A stretch of 64,000 nucleotides of DNA from an uncultured Eubacteriales bacterium (GCA_902781945.1 CACZLE010000002.1:1-64000); one strand, 5' to 3'; numbered from the stretch's first letter, positions 1 through 9,280 are shown. Notes: generated by a model not told the origin, from the letters alone. Program-made: numbers and translations.

Positions 1-96
1 TGTCATTGCTGACAGCAGCTTGCGCTTCGCTACACTTGGCGGTAACTACCCGTGGCAGGACTTTCACCTGCAAGAATTGTGCCATGCCCGGCACAC
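1..96 (-). mobile_element. 5' end of a group II (class C-like) intron, partial
   Basis: Read on the minus strand, a GTGTGCCGGGCATGG start at base 96 is followed by GCAGGTGAAAGTCCTG (71-56) and an ACGGGTAGTTACCGCC stretch. This resembles domain I of bacterial group II introns as I remember them. The putative 5' splice site lies four bases past the hairpin that ends the tRNA-Leu transcript, which is the target preference known for class C introns (downstream of intrinsic terminators). The ribozyme body and any reverse transcriptase would lie beyond the left edge, so the identity is inferred from under 100 bases. A degraded intron end is equally possible. Confidence 0.5.
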
Positions 97-100
97 TACC

Positions 101-138
101 AAAGAAATGGGGCACCCATTCGGGTGCCCCATTTCTTT
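101..138 (-). terminator. Intrinsic terminator of tRNA-Leu
   Basis: A perfect 17-bp inverted repeat (101-117 and 122-138) with a 4-base loop directly follows the tRNA CCA end on the minus strand. Its arms are GC-rich inside and end in TTTCTTT, so it can terminate in either direction. It is also the likely landing site of the intron-like sequence next to it. Confidence 0.8.
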
Positions 139-222
139 GGTGCGGTCGACGGGACTTGAACCCGTACAGGTTTCCCTACACGCCCCTCAAACGTGCGCGT
201 ATGCCGATTCCGCCACGACCGC
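138..222 (-). tRNA. tRNA-Leu (anticodon GAG)
   Basis: The minus strand folds as a class II tRNA. The acceptor stem is GCGGTCG (222-216) with CGACCGC (148-142). A long variable arm follows the anticodon arm, and the T arm is ACGGG-TTCAAGT-CCCGT. The anticodon loop TTGAGGG gives anticodon GAG at 188-186, which reads CUC and CUU leucine codons. The discriminator is A, and CCA is encoded (140-138). The long variable loop and A73 fit tRNA-Leu. Confidence 0.93.
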
Positions 223-406
223 AGGCTTTAACAGCAAGAAATATTATATCGCAATTATGATCAAATGTCAATGATCAAAATTTGTGTAATTTTGGCTAAA
301 ATTCATCCATTTCTTGCAGGAATAACAAAGGAGGCGTCGAACTATATAACCAGAGAAACAAGAGACGCGAAGCATGGGTACTGAATAATCGAAAGGAGAT
401 CATCCT

Positions 407-937
407 ATGAAAACTACAATTACAGCGAAAAACATGGTCGTCAGCCCCGGCATTACCAACCGCATTATGAAAAAGACGGCCACCATGGAACGCTATTTGA
501 AGCCCGATACCCAGATGTATGTACGTCTGCGCAAAGAGCGCAACCAGCGCATTGCCGAGATCACCGTGCCCATTGATGGCGTGACCCTGCGCGCCGAGGC
601 CGCCAGCGAGGACAACCTGTTCATGAGCATCGACAGGGCCCTGGCCAAATTGGAAAAGCAGATCCTGCGCCACCGTACCAAGCTGGAAAAGCGCCTGCGG
701 GCCGATATCCCCGCCGAGGAGCCCGAATTCATCGAGGAGGCTCCCGCCCAGGGCGAGCGCCAGGTGGTTCGTACCAAGACCTATACCACCCGTCCCATGC
801 ACGTGGAGGACGCCATTTTGCAGATGGAACTGCTGGGCCACAGCTTCTACGTTTTCGTCAACATCGAGACCGAGCAGACCAACGTGCTCTACCTGCGCAA
901 GGACGGCAACCTGGGCCTGCTGGAGCCGGAATATTAA
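407..937 (+). CDS. hpf: Ribosome hibernation promoting factor, long form
   Basis: This 176-residue protein matches long HPF. An N-terminal S30AE/RaiA domain (about 1-105) binds the 30S decoding region. A linker leads to a C-terminal domain (about 120-176; RTKTYTTRPMHVEDAI, then GHSFYVFVNIET), which in this family pairs two ribosomes into inactive 100S dimers. The start is supported by GAAAGGAG just upstream. The gene stands alone between the tRNA and a terminator at 1077-1112. Length and domain order are normal for Bacillota. Confidence 0.95.
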   Translation: MKTTITAKNMVVSPGITNRIMKKTATMERYLKPDTQMYVRLRKERNQRIAEITVPIDGVTLRAEAASEDNLFMSIDRALAKLEKQILRHRTKLEKRLRADIPAEEPEFIEEAPAQGERQVVRTKTYTTRPMHVEDAILQMELLGHSFYVFVNIETEQTNVLYLRKDGNLGLLEPEY

Positions 938-962
938 ACCGATATTTTTAATCAGAAATCAA

Positions 963-1063
963 AGCAGGGCGGTTTCAAAAAACGCCTGATACATCCGTTT
1001 GCCGGGTCCCTCCAGTTTCTCATTTTTCTCATCGCTTTTCGCTCCCGGCCCCGCCGCCCTGCT
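963..1063 (+). other. Nested inverted repeats in the hpf 3' region
   Basis: AGCAGGGCGG (963-972) pairs with CCGCCCTGCT (1054-1063), and inside it GCCGGG (1001-1006) pairs with CCCGGC (1044-1049). The 37-base apical loop is almost all pyrimidine. The fold ends 13 bases before the hpf terminator hairpin. It could be a structured 3' UTR or a small RNA released from it. No known RNA family was recognised. Confidence 0.4.
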
Positions 1064-1076
1064 GATTATGCATCCC

Positions 1077-1112
1077 CCCTCCCGGGCTTTTCCGGGAGGG
1101 CGTTTTTTATTG
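1077..1112 (+). terminator. Terminator after hpf
   Basis: The hairpin CCCTCCCGG / CCGGGAGGG (1077-1085, 1092-1100) is followed by CGTTTTTTATTGTTTT on the plus strand. Confidence 0.88.
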
Positions 1113-1141
1113 TTTTACCAAAGTTTAACTAACGATTTCAT

Positions 1142-1654
1142 TTATCTCGGATTGCCTGTCCCATCAAATGCTTTCTTTTCTACATAAGTCATCATTGTGT
1201 TATTTCTCCAGCCATGTGCCAATGTAAAAAGTATTGCACCTGCGCTTCCTATCAAAGAATTCTTTTTTGTCGCGCCAATGACAAAAACAGCAACAATGCA
1301 TATACCTAAGAAGATCATAATAGCCACATGATCCTTCAGCCATTTCTCCTTATAGAATTCCTGTCTTTCCTTTAAGCTGAATACACTGTCTTTCAATGTT
1401 TCTTTGATATTTGTCTCTGCCATCTCCTTATACTCCTCCGTGGATAGTTTTTTTCCACTCAGAAGCTCATTAATGGTTAGGCCATACATGTTGCTAAGCT
1501 CCTCAAGCATCTCTACTGGCGGCATGTAATTTCCAGTCTCCCACCGCGATATTGTCTTGTTGGTGACACCCAGCTTTTCGCCCAGCTCGGCTTGTGTAAA
1601 ACCGTGTTCCTTCCTGAGTTCAGCAAGAAAACACCCTACTTTGACCACATCCAT
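1142..1654 (-). CDS. Membrane-anchored XRE-family HTH regulator
   Basis: About 170 residues. An N-terminal Cro/CI-type HTH (about 5-60; LRKEHGFTQAELGEKLGVT, then ISRWETG) is followed by a charged linker and two hydrophobic segments near the C-terminus (IMIFLGICIVAVFVIGA and SLIGSAGAILFTLA). It is probably a transcription factor tethered to the membrane. I chose the ATG at 1654 because TGGAGGCG sits nine bases upstream; an in-frame ATG at 1702 lacks such a site. An AAGACA-17-TACAAT promoter-like pair lies upstream. The target is unknown and neighbours give no clue. Confidence 0.8.
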   Translation of the reverse strand: MDVVKVGCFLAELRKEHGFTQAELGEKLGVTNKTISRWETGNYMPPVEMLEELSNMYGLTINELLSGKKLSTEEYKEMAETNIKETLKDSVFSLKERQEFYKEKWLKDHVAIMIFLGICIVAVFVIGATKKNSLIGSAGAILFTLAHGWRNNTMMTYVEKKAFDGTGNPR

Positions 1655-1774
1655 TAAATCGCCTCCACTCTTGGGATGGCTCCATTGTATATCAAAATCC
1701 AATGATTGTCTTTACCATAGATAGCGATTCGCTTGAAATCGTCACATAAAAGATTCGCTGTTTATGTCCTTTTA

Positions 1775-2728
1775 TCACTTAACCAGTTCATATTGGTATT
1801 CCTGGCTCTCCTCGGCGGCGTTTCGGTTCTTTCTGCCGCCAAAGGTACCGGTGCGGGTCATGCCCAGTTTTTCCATCACCCGGGCGGACGCAGGATTCTG
1901 CGTATCGCAATGGGCGATGAAATGACGGCAGCCCTGATCAGCAAAATGAGTAATCAGCGCCTGCGCGGCTTCGGTGGCAAAGCCTTGGCCCCAATGCTCC
2001 TTCCGGATGATCCAGCCCAGCTCGCCAAGTCCGTTTTCAAAATAGAGGCTCACCGCTCCAATATGTTTTCCTTCATGCAAAACCGCAAATTCATAGAAGG
2101 CAGGATCTTCCTTGTTCCATTCCGCCTCCACGCTTTCCAGAAAGGCCTGGGTTTCCTCTATATCCTGATGGGGCAGGAAACACATATACCGGGCGTTTTG
2201 AGGGTCCAGGGAATACTGGGCCGTCGTATCCAGATATTGCACGCCAAGTGGCTTCAAGGTCAGTCGCTCGGTATGCAGCTCCACCCGTTTTCCCCGGGTC
2301 AGCATCACCAGATATTCCGTCGTACCCTCCTCAAACTTCTTGGTATCGGTCAGATGGAAGCCGTGGCGCTCATAAAAGCGGATGGCGTCGGTATTCTTCT
2401 CGATGGCCCAAAGGAAGGTGACGGGATAATGGGCCTTGGCATATTCGATCAGCGCGGAGCCGATCCCCTGATTCCAGAAGAAAACATCCACGTAGAGCTC
2501 CACGATTTCATTTTCTTCGATGCGGATGAGCCCTTTGACGATGCCGCCGTCGTCATAGACCAGGATATGGTCCAGGAGCTTGGCATATTGCTCGGCCACG
2601 GGGAGCACCTGCAATTCGCCAAAGGAATACGCGTCGTCCTGGAAAATGGGACGGAACTTGACGCGCTTGACAAACACCAAAATCTCCGCGATGCGGGACA
2701 CATCCGCCATTGTCGCCTGTCTGATCAT
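1775..2728 (-). CDS. Tandem double GNAT N-acetyltransferase
   Basis: About 317 residues holding two acetyltransferase folds in a row. The first (about 1-145) has WNQGIGSALI, an acetyl-CoA loop of the Q/RxxGxG/A type, and RFYERHGF. The second (about 150-317) is RimJ/RimL-like, with WGQGFATEAAQALI and ASARVMEKLGM. Each domain alone is a usual GNAT length, so this is a fusion. The ATG at 2728 follows GGAGGAATTT; the in-frame ATG 48 bases upstream lacks a ribosome site. The substrates are unknown. It is transcribed alone, behind the hairpin at 2749-2773. Confidence 0.85.
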   Translation of the reverse strand: MIRQATMADVSRIAEILVFVKRVKFRPIFQDDAYSFGELQVLPVAEQYAKLLDHILVYDDGGIVKGLIRIEENEIVELYVDVFFWNQGIGSALIEYAKAHYPVTFLWAIEKNTDAIRFYERHGFHLTDTKKFEEGTTEYLVMLTRGKRVELHTERLTLKPLGVQYLDTTAQYSLDPQNARYMCFLPHQDIEETQAFLESVEAEWNKEDPAFYEFAVLHEGKHIGAVSLYFENGLGELGWIIRKEHWGQGFATEAAQALITHFADQGCRHFIAHCDTQNPASARVMEKLGMTRTGTFGGRKNRNAAEESQEYQYELVK

Positions 2729-2748
2729 AAATTCCTCCATAAACGAAA

Positions 2749-2773
2749 CGGCTGCGAAAATGCTTCGCAGCCG
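2749..2773 (-). terminator. Terminator after the ATP-binding protein gene
   Basis: CGGCTGCGAA / TTCGCAGCCG (10 bp, 5-base loop) lies between the ATPase stop and the GNAT start. On the minus strand it is followed by TTTCGTTTAT, a moderate U tract. Confidence 0.65.
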
Positions 2774-2791
2774 CATTGATTGTCTTTATTG

Positions 2792-3868
<1,077 letters not shown>

Positions 3869-3894
3869 AACCTTGCCTCCTTGACAGTTCTGTT

Positions 3895-3932
3895 ATCGTA
3901 TCGGACTGATCCGGATAAAAACATGGACAAAA
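3895..3932 (-). promoter_or_regulatory. Candidate activator-dependent promoter of the ATPase gene
   Basis: On the minus strand TACGAT (3900-3895) is a possible -10 with no good -35 17 bases away. The motif ATGGACAAAA (3923-3932, plus-strand reading) lies where the -35 should be. The same motif stands at nearly the same distance from the -10 of the long sugar operon at 14024. I infer an AraC-type operator. Confidence 0.4.
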
Positions 3933-3952
3933 TGGACATGATCTGTTATAAT
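3924..3952 (+). promoter_or_regulatory. Promoter of the AraC-family gene
   Basis: TGGACA (3924-3929), a 17-base spacer and TATAAT (3947-3952) form a near-consensus sigma-A promoter about 30 bases before the ATG. Its -35 overlaps the ATGGACAAAA motif, so binding of the regulator there would repress its own gene. Confidence 0.75.
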
Positions 3953-3983
3953 GAAGTATCACCAGAGAAAGGAGTCTGTCCGC

Positions 3984-4784
3984 ATGAATGACATCATATA
4001 CGTGGGCCGACATTCGCTGATGCACTCCGTATCGCGCCATTTCCACGAAAGCTGGGAATTTGTGTACTGCACCTATGGCGCAGGCACCTTCCTCTTTGAC
4101 GGCCAGAGCATCGAGTACCATGAGGGCGACGTGGTGATCATCCCGCCCCTGATCCCCCACGCCAACGCCAGCGAGACGGGATTCAAGAACATTCACATCA
4201 ACATGCTCACGCCCACGCTTTCCCTCAAGCGCCCGACGCTGATCGCCGACGACAGCAACCGCTTTCTCCTGGATGCCTTCAACGCGTCCTTCTACCACTT
4301 CTACTCCCCGCAGAAGGAACGCACGGCGCTGCTTTCTTCCTACGGCGACCTGATCACCTGCTATCTGGTGGCCTATCAGGCGGTGCAGCCCCGGTCCGCG
4401 GTGGTGGAGAAGATCGAGCACAACATCATCAGCAATTACGCTGACTGCGATTACGAGCTGGACACTTTCCTGCGCTCCCTGCCCTTCAGCTACGACTATC
4501 TGCGCAAGCTCTTCCAGAAGGAGCTGGGCGTAACGCCCCACAAGTACCTGATCGACAAGCGGCTGCAAATCGCGGCAGAGATCCTGGTCAGCATCGACAA
4601 CAGCGGCAACAGCATCGCCGATATCGCCATGATGTGCGGCTTCCGGGATCCGCTGTACTTCTCCAAGATGTTCAAGAAAAAGTACGGCGTGGCCCCCAGC
4701 TACTACATCCGGTCAAAGGCGGAAGATCCCGCCGCCAGCCGCCCCGATGAGAGCAGCATCAAAGTGCTGCTGGAAGACGTTTGA
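3984..4784 (+). CDS. AraC-family regulator, probably of the sugar operon
   Basis: About 266 residues: an N-terminal cupin sensor (about 1-120; HFHESWEFVYCTYGAGTF, EGDVVIIPPLIPH) and a C-terminal double HTH of AraC type (about 165-262; SYDYLRKLFQKELGVTPHKY, then IADIAMMCGFRDPLYFSKMF). Proteins of this build bind a sugar in the cupin and activate uptake and catabolic genes. The start at 3984 has AGAAAGGAG upstream. The 3' end overlaps the convergent GH105 gene by 26 bases. Its position between the two transport units and the repeated motif at their promoters support local control, but no ligand is proven. Confidence 0.88.
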   Translation: MNDIIYVGRHSLMHSVSRHFHESWEFVYCTYGAGTFLFDGQSIEYHEGDVVIIPPLIPHANASETGFKNIHINMLTPTLSLKRPTLIADDSNRFLLDAFNASFYHFYSPQKERTALLSSYGDLITCYLVAYQAVQPRSAVVEKIEHNIISNYADCDYELDTFLRSLPFSYDYLRKLFQKELGVTPHKYLIDKRLQIAAEILVSIDNSGNSIADIAMMCGFRDPLYFSKMFKKKYGVAPSYYIRSKAEDPAASRPDESSIKVLLEDV

Positions 4785-5895
4785 TCTCGGTGTAGCACAG
4801 CAGGAAGGGCGCGACGCCCTTGGCGTCGTTGCGCACGACAGGCTCCGAGATGTAATAGGCATAGGTGCCGTCCCGACGCCGGTTATCCTCCGGCCCCAGA
4901 CCCGCCACCAGGCAGATGCCGTCCAGGTCAATCCGGTCATTTTCCATAGACAATCGCTTGTCCATGATGCCGTGAAAGGTCTTTTCCCCTTTCGCGGCAT
5001 ATTCTTTGGGCAATTCGCCCAGGCGCGCGCCCTTGAGCATGGCATAGGCGATCATGCTGCTGCCGCTGCTCTCCAGATAGTTGCCTTCCCGGCCCGGCTG
5101 ATCCACCACCTGCCAGTACATGCCGGTTTCGGCATCGGCAAAGGCGGACACATCCGCCATGAACTGACGGAAGATATCGGCCAGCCGGTCATGCTCCGCG
5201 CCCTTGGGGATGATCTCCAGCAGGTCGGCCAAGGCCACGGAAAACCAGCCGATGGCCCGCAGCCAGAAGGACTGGGAAAGACCCGTTTCGGGATCAGCCC
5301 AGAAAGCCTTTCGGCTGGCGTCGTAACCGTGATAGTACAGGCCAGTTTTGCAATCCCGCATGCGGGCGTGCACCGTCTCAAACTGGCGCACCACGTCGCT
5401 GTAATCCCCCGCCCCCAGATGCCGCTGATACAGGGCCTCGAAGGGCTGGGCCATATACAGGCCATCCAGCCACACCTGGTTGGGATAGATCTGCTTATGC
5501 CAGAAGCTGCCCTCGAAGGTGCGGGGCTGCTCCATCAGGCAATCGTGGAGATACTGGGCCGCTTTGCGGTATTTCTCCTTGCCGGTCTTATCATAGAGCG
5601 CAAAGAGCACGCGGCCCTCGTTGATATCGTCCAGCGTGCGCTTTTCGGGAGAATAGGTCTTGATATGGCCGTCCTCTTCCACAAAAAAGTCGATCACGCT
5701 TTCCGCAAAGTCAAAATACCGCTGATCGCCCGTGATCTCCGCCATGGAAATCAGGGCCGTGATCATGCAGCCGTCGATGTAATTCCAGTTGGACGGCTTG
5801 CCCGCGCGCACCCGCTCGATATTCCACACAGTACATTCCGGCGTGGAGCGCTCAATGAGGCTGAGCACATAGCGATCAATGGCTTCGTACATCAT
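4759..5895 (-). CDS. yteR: GH105 unsaturated rhamnogalacturonyl hydrolase (YteR-like)
   Basis: The 378 residues are typical of GH105, which removes the 4,5-unsaturated uronic acid from rhamnogalacturonan or related disaccharides released by pectin lyases. Visible family marks are SFWHKQIYP and VWLDGLYMAQPF. The Asp in WLDG is residue 143 counted from the second Met, the same number as the catalytic Asp of B. subtilis YteR. There is no signal peptide, so it works in the cytoplasm on imported sugar. It is the last gene of the operon, and its first codons overlap the stop of the preceding membrane gene. Confidence 0.9.
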   Translation of the reverse strand: MMYEAIDRYVLSLIERSTPECTVWNIERVRAGKPSNWNYIDGCMITALISMAEITGDQRYFDFAESVIDFFVEEDGHIKTYSPEKRTLDDINEGRVLFALYDKTGKEKYRKAAQYLHDCLMEQPRTFEGSFWHKQIYPNQVWLDGLYMAQPFEALYQRHLGAGDYSDVVRQFETVHARMRDCKTGLYYHGYDASRKAFWADPETGLSQSFWLRAIGWFSVALADLLEIIPKGAEHDRLADIFRQFMADVSAFADAETGMYWQVVDQPGREGNYLESSGSSMIAYAMLKGARLGELPKEYAAKGEKTFHGIMDKRLSMENDRIDLDGICLVAGLGPEDNRRRDGTYAYYISEPVVRNDAKGVAPFLLCYTEIKRLPAAL

Positions 5896-6524
5896 GTTCC
5901 CCTTTTCCGGGCGTCCCGGAAGATTTTGATCAGGGTCCGCTTCATGGTGATGAACAGCTGATCCCAGGCCGTGACGAACACGCCGAACAGGATGGGACCC
6001 ACGCCCAGCGGCACGGTATCCCGCGCGCCGGTCAGAGCCACCAGCAGGGCGTTGATGGCCTGGTAGGTCATTACCACGCAGGCAAGCACCAGGAAGGCGT
6101 AGAGGATGTTGAGAAACAGGGTGATGAATTTCTTTTGGGGAAACATCATCCAGCGGTCATTGGCCCCCGGCGTTTTGGCATAGAAGCGGAACAGGTTGTT
6201 GGTCAGCAGATCCGTTACGATGCCCAGGGCCACGCCCAGCACCAGCATCTGATCCCAGTAATCCGTCACGTACATGCCCAAGCCCCAGAGGAAGAAAAAG
6301 CACACAGCCCCCGCGAACCAGCACTTGATCAAAAGCGCCTTGGCCCAATCGGCCAATGTTACCCGCGGGCCGGAACGGTATTTGCGCAATTCCGCCGCGG
6401 AAACCTGGGGAGAATTGCTTTCATCCGCCGTGACCAGATCGTCCACCGCCTGGGTATTGAGGCGGTAATACTCCGATAAGGTCTTTTCCGCCTCTTTTTC
6501 AGGCTGTCGTTTTCTTTTCGCCAT
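5892..6524 (-). CDS. Small membrane protein of the sugar operon (1)
   Basis: The 210 residues are not recognised. A charged N-terminal cytoplasmic-looking region of about 60 residues is followed by about four hydrophobic segments (near 63-83, 90-107, 133-157, 172-190) and a basic tail. It overlaps the GH105 start by four bases and follows the next membrane gene by 8 bases, so translation is probably coupled. A weak ribosome site fits coupling. Its steady place inside a CUT1 sugar operon suggests a transport accessory role, which is inference only. Confidence 0.8.
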   Translation of the reverse strand: MAKRKRQPEKEAEKTLSEYYRLNTQAVDDLVTADESNSPQVSAAELRKYRSGPRVTLADWAKALLIKCWFAGAVCFFFLWGLGMYVTDYWDQMLVLGVALGIVTDLLTNNLFRFYAKTPGANDRWMMFPQKKFITLFLNILYAFLVLACVVMTYQAINALLVALTGARDTVPLGVGPILFGVFVTAWDQLFITMKRTLIKIFRDARKRGT

Positions 6525-6532
6525 CTTCGCCG

Positions 6533-7081
6533 TCAGGCATCCTCACCGGAGATATCGATGGCGCCCATGCCCTTGTTGCCTTCGATTTCAATGTTGGTAT
6601 TGATCTTGCGCAGCAGAGGCGTATAGACCGGCAGCAGAGCCGTCAAGGCAGCCGCCGCGGCCAGGATCCAGCGATGCACATGCAGGATGCTCTTGGCCCG
6701 GGTGATATAGTCGAAGGACGTGTTGCCTTCGGCCAGATACTCATTGATCTTGCCTTCATAATGAACGCCGCTGTACAGCACGATGGCGATCATGACGAAC
6801 AGCAGCACCAGCATGGGGATCTTGACCTTCTGCCGATGCGGGAAGGAATTGAGGAAGCACACCATGGAAAGGATGGAGAACAGCATGGTGGCAAACTCGC
6901 ACAGACCCATGCCCGCGCGGTTGATGCGGGCGGTGGTGTTGGAGAACTGGGTCAGATTGAGAGAATAGAAGATGAACGCGATGGCCAGCACCAGCAGGGC
7001 GATGGTCTGCGGCTTGCGCTTGAGGGCGACGACGCGTTTACGAAGGAACTCCTTGAAGCCAGTGGGTTGCTGATTGGCCAT
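6533..7081 (-). CDS. Small membrane protein of the sugar operon (2)
   Basis: About 182 residues, unrecognised. A short basic N-terminus (FLRKRVVALKRKP) leads into four hydrophobic segments (about 28-47, 60-82, 92-110, 142-160), with an acidic loop between the third and fourth. AAAGGAGG lies 10 bases before the ATG at 7081 and 4 bases before an in-frame GTG at 7087 that overlaps the upstream stop; I prefer the ATG. The segment layout is like that of two further small proteins in this operon, so they may be distant relatives. Confidence 0.8.
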   Translation of the reverse strand: MANQQPTGFKEFLRKRVVALKRKPQTIALLVLAIAFIFYSLNLTQFSNTTARINRAGMGLCEFATMLFSILSMVCFLNSFPHRQKVKIPMLVLLFVMIAIVLYSGVHYEGKINEYLAEGNTSFDYITRAKSILHVHRWILAAAAALTALLPVYTPLLRKINTNIEIEGNKGMGAIDISGEDA

Positions 7082-7083
7082 TT

Positions 7084-8157
7084 TCACCGTGCCTCCTTTC
7101 GGATCGCATTGGTGGTCTCCTTGTTGAAGAAGTGCTTGCGCTTGAAGGTGACGTTGACGATATCGCCGTTTTTATAGTTGGTCCAGCCGCGCAGCTTGGC
7201 GGAAATGCGGTTGTTGTCCCCCATGTGGCCGTGCACCAGGGTATTCATGCCCAGGTTTTCATTGGAGAACACCTTGACGGGCAGACTGCCGCCCTCGGCG
7301 ATGTCCTCGGGACGGACGCCCAGGGTGATCTCCTTGCCGTTGTAACCGGACAGGGTATCCTTTTCCTCGTCGGTCAGCTCCACCGTGAAGCCCTTGCCAT
7401 GCAGGCTGCCGTTTTCAACCTTCACATCGTAGAAGTTCATGGGAGGCAGGCCGATGAAACCGGCCACGAACAGATTGGCGGGGCTGTCATAGAGCTCCAG
7501 CGGGGTACCGATCTGCTGCACATGTCCCATGGACATGCACACGATGCGGTCCGCCAGGGTCAGGGCCTCGGTCTGGTCATGGGTAACATAGAGCATGGTG
7601 GCGCCCAGCCGCTTATGCAGCAGCAGTATCTCGCGGCGGGTGGCGCCGCGCAGCTTGGCGTCCAGGTTGGACAGAGGCTCGTCAAACAGGAAGACCTTGG
7701 GGTTGCGCACGATGGAGCGTCCCATGGCTACGCGCTGACGCTGACCGCCGGACAGCTGGGCGGGCTTTTTGTTCAGCTGGCTGGTGAGACCCAGGATCTC
7801 CGCCGCGGCCAGCACCTTCTTATGGATCACATTGGGGTTCTCCTTGCGCAGGGTCAGGGAGAAGGCCATGTTTTCATAGATGGTCATGTGGCCGTACAGG
7901 GCGTAGTTCTGGAACACCATGGCCATATCGCGGTCCTTGGCGGGGGTCTGGGTGATGTCCCGGCCATCCAGGAACAGCTTGCCGCCCGAGATATCCTCCA
8001 GGCCGGCCACCATGCGCAGGGTGGTGGACTTGCCGCAGCCGGAAGGGCCGACCAGGACGATCAGCTCGCCGTCCTTGACGTCCATGTTGAAGTCAAACAC
8101 GGCCTGAACGTTATTGTCGTATATTTTATCGATGTGCTGTAAGCTCAGTTCTGCCAT
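7084..8157 (-). CDS. Carbohydrate ABC importer ATP-binding protein (MsmX/UgpC type) B
   Basis: The 357 residues align by eye along their length with the ATPase encoded at 2792-3868: Walker A GPSGCGKST at 37-45, VFQNYALYGH Q-loop, LSGGQ at 135-139, Walker B VFLFDEP, THD H-loop and a MalK-type C-terminal domain. Unlike the other copy, it lies inside the operon with the permeases and binding protein. AAGGAGGGGATC precedes the ATG. Two intact paralogues in one locus allow a heterodimer or separate duties. Confidence 0.93.
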   Translation of the reverse strand: MAELSLQHIDKIYDNNVQAVFDFNMDVKDGELIVLVGPSGCGKSTTLRMVAGLEDISGGKLFLDGRDITQTPAKDRDMAMVFQNYALYGHMTIYENMAFSLTLRKENPNVIHKKVLAAAEILGLTSQLNKKPAQLSGGQRQRVAMGRSIVRNPKVFLFDEPLSNLDAKLRGATRREILLLHKRLGATMLYVTHDQTEALTLADRIVCMSMGHVQQIGTPLELYDSPANLFVAGFIGLPPMNFYDVKVENGSLHGKGFTVELTDEEKDTLSGYNGKEITLGVRPEDIAEGGSLPVKVFSNENLGMNTLVHGHMGDNNRISAKLRGWTNYKNGDIVNVTFKRKHFFNKETTNAIRKEAR

Positions 8158-8169
8158 ATGATCCCCTCC

Positions 8170-8658
8170 TTACGCCTTTTGCCCTTCAAGAGAGGCAATA
8201 TGGGATGCCAGGGCGTTGCTCTTTTGCAGGTTGATCACCGCGGCGGCGAACAGGCACAGCGCGGACAGCGCCAGATAGAGCGTCACGCGGATGAACTGGC
8301 TGTTTTCCATCACCTGATAGGAAACCTTCTTGATGGTGATGGTGGCGGCGTGCGCCTGCACGGGAATGATGAAGATGCGGGCCACCTGAATGGCTCCCAG
8401 CGCCATCAGGAGCCAGGTGTAGCCTTTTTTGTAATTCTTCACGCCCTCAGAGGCCAGGAAGGCCGCCAGCATGAAGATCAGGTTATACAGGATGGAAGCG
8501 CCGATGAGGATATTGTAGTAGTAAGATCCCACATCGGATTTATAGATACTGACGAAGAAGAACACGTCAAGCAGGATGGCCAGATACACCAGCCGGGAGG
8601 ACGCGGTGTTTTTGGTATAGCGCAAGCGGTCAAGCTTTATGGTACGCTCCTCAGTCAT
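8170..8658 (-). CDS. Small membrane protein of the sugar operon (3)
   Basis: The 162 residues contain four predicted membrane segments (about 22-40, 46-67, 78-97, 125-142) and short basic ends. No family was recognised. The ATG shares four bases with the stop of the upstream gene and has AAAGGCGG before it, so the pair is coupled. It is placed between the binding-protein gene and ATPase B. Confidence 0.8.
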   Translation of the reverse strand: MTEERTIKLDRLRYTKNTASSRLVYLAILLDVFFFVSIYKSDVGSYYYNILIGASILYNLIFMLAAFLASEGVKNYKKGYTWLLMALGAIQVARIFIIPVQAHAATITIKKVSYQVMENSQFIRVTLYLALSALCLFAAAVINLQKSNALASHIASLEGQKA

Positions 8659-9248
8659 GCGGACACCGCCTTTCTACCGGCCTGGATCAGGCTTTCTTCC
8701 TGAGACATCAGGCTCTTTTTCCAGATAGCGTTCAAAATCAGCAGCACCGTCACGCACAGGGTCAGGGCGAAGACGGCATAATGGGCATCGAACCAGAAGG
8801 TGGAGGTCAGATACGGGGTTTCCCACAGATCGGCAAACAGCTCCAGCGCTTCAAAATCGACCTGCAGGAACTGCGCCTTGAAGGCGGAAACCTGACCGTG
8901 GGCCCAGATGGCCGCGGCCACGTTGGCAACCACGTTGAGGCCGATGGCCGTGTAGTTGCCGATATAATACCGCCTGCGGGAATGGGTATTGGTGACGAAC
9001 AGCAGGCAGGACAGCAGGATCAGCCCGATGCTGACCTTGAGCAGGGCCCGGTTGAAATCCTGCATATCGTAATAGATGATGGAACCCGGCACGTCGGTTT
9101 CCGTCAGATCCAACGGATTCATCATCGTGGGATACAGACTGTCATACAGATCTGTCATGAGTCCGAGCGAATACAGAAATACGATTACGCTCACCGCGAT
9201 AGACAAAAGACATATGACTTTCTGCGCAGTCATTTGCTTTTTATACAT
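8655..9248 (-). CDS. Small membrane protein of the sugar operon (4)
   Basis: The 197 residues have one hydrophobic segment near the start (about 10-30), an extracytoplasmic-looking loop with many acidic and aromatic residues (about 32-68), two middle segments (about 70-85 and 97-116), a second acidic loop and a final segment (about 150-172). No family was recognised. It is the first gene after the solute-binding protein and is separated from it by a GC-rich hairpin at 9281-9310. Confidence 0.8.
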   Translation of the reverse strand: MYKKQMTAQKVICLLSIAVSVIVFLYSLGLMTDLYDSLYPTMMNPLDLTETDVPGSIIYYDMQDFNRALLKVSIGLILLSCLLFVTNTHSRRRYYIGNYTAIGLNVVANVAAAIWAHGQVSAFKAQFLQVDFEALELFADLWETPYLTSTFWFDAHYAVFALTLCVTVLLILNAIWKKSLMSQEESLIQAGRKAVSA

Positions 9249-9280
9249 GATGACTTTCCCCCGCTTCTCCGCTTATCCCT

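Noticed and set aside
963..1063. The nested stems as SRP RNA or 6S RNA
   Set aside because: The SRP loop GGAAGGAAGCAG and the long central bubble of 6S RNA are absent.
4759..4784. A frameshift where the AraC gene and GH105 gene overlap
   Set aside because: Both frames end normally; it is a convergent 26-base overlap, not a fused or broken gene.
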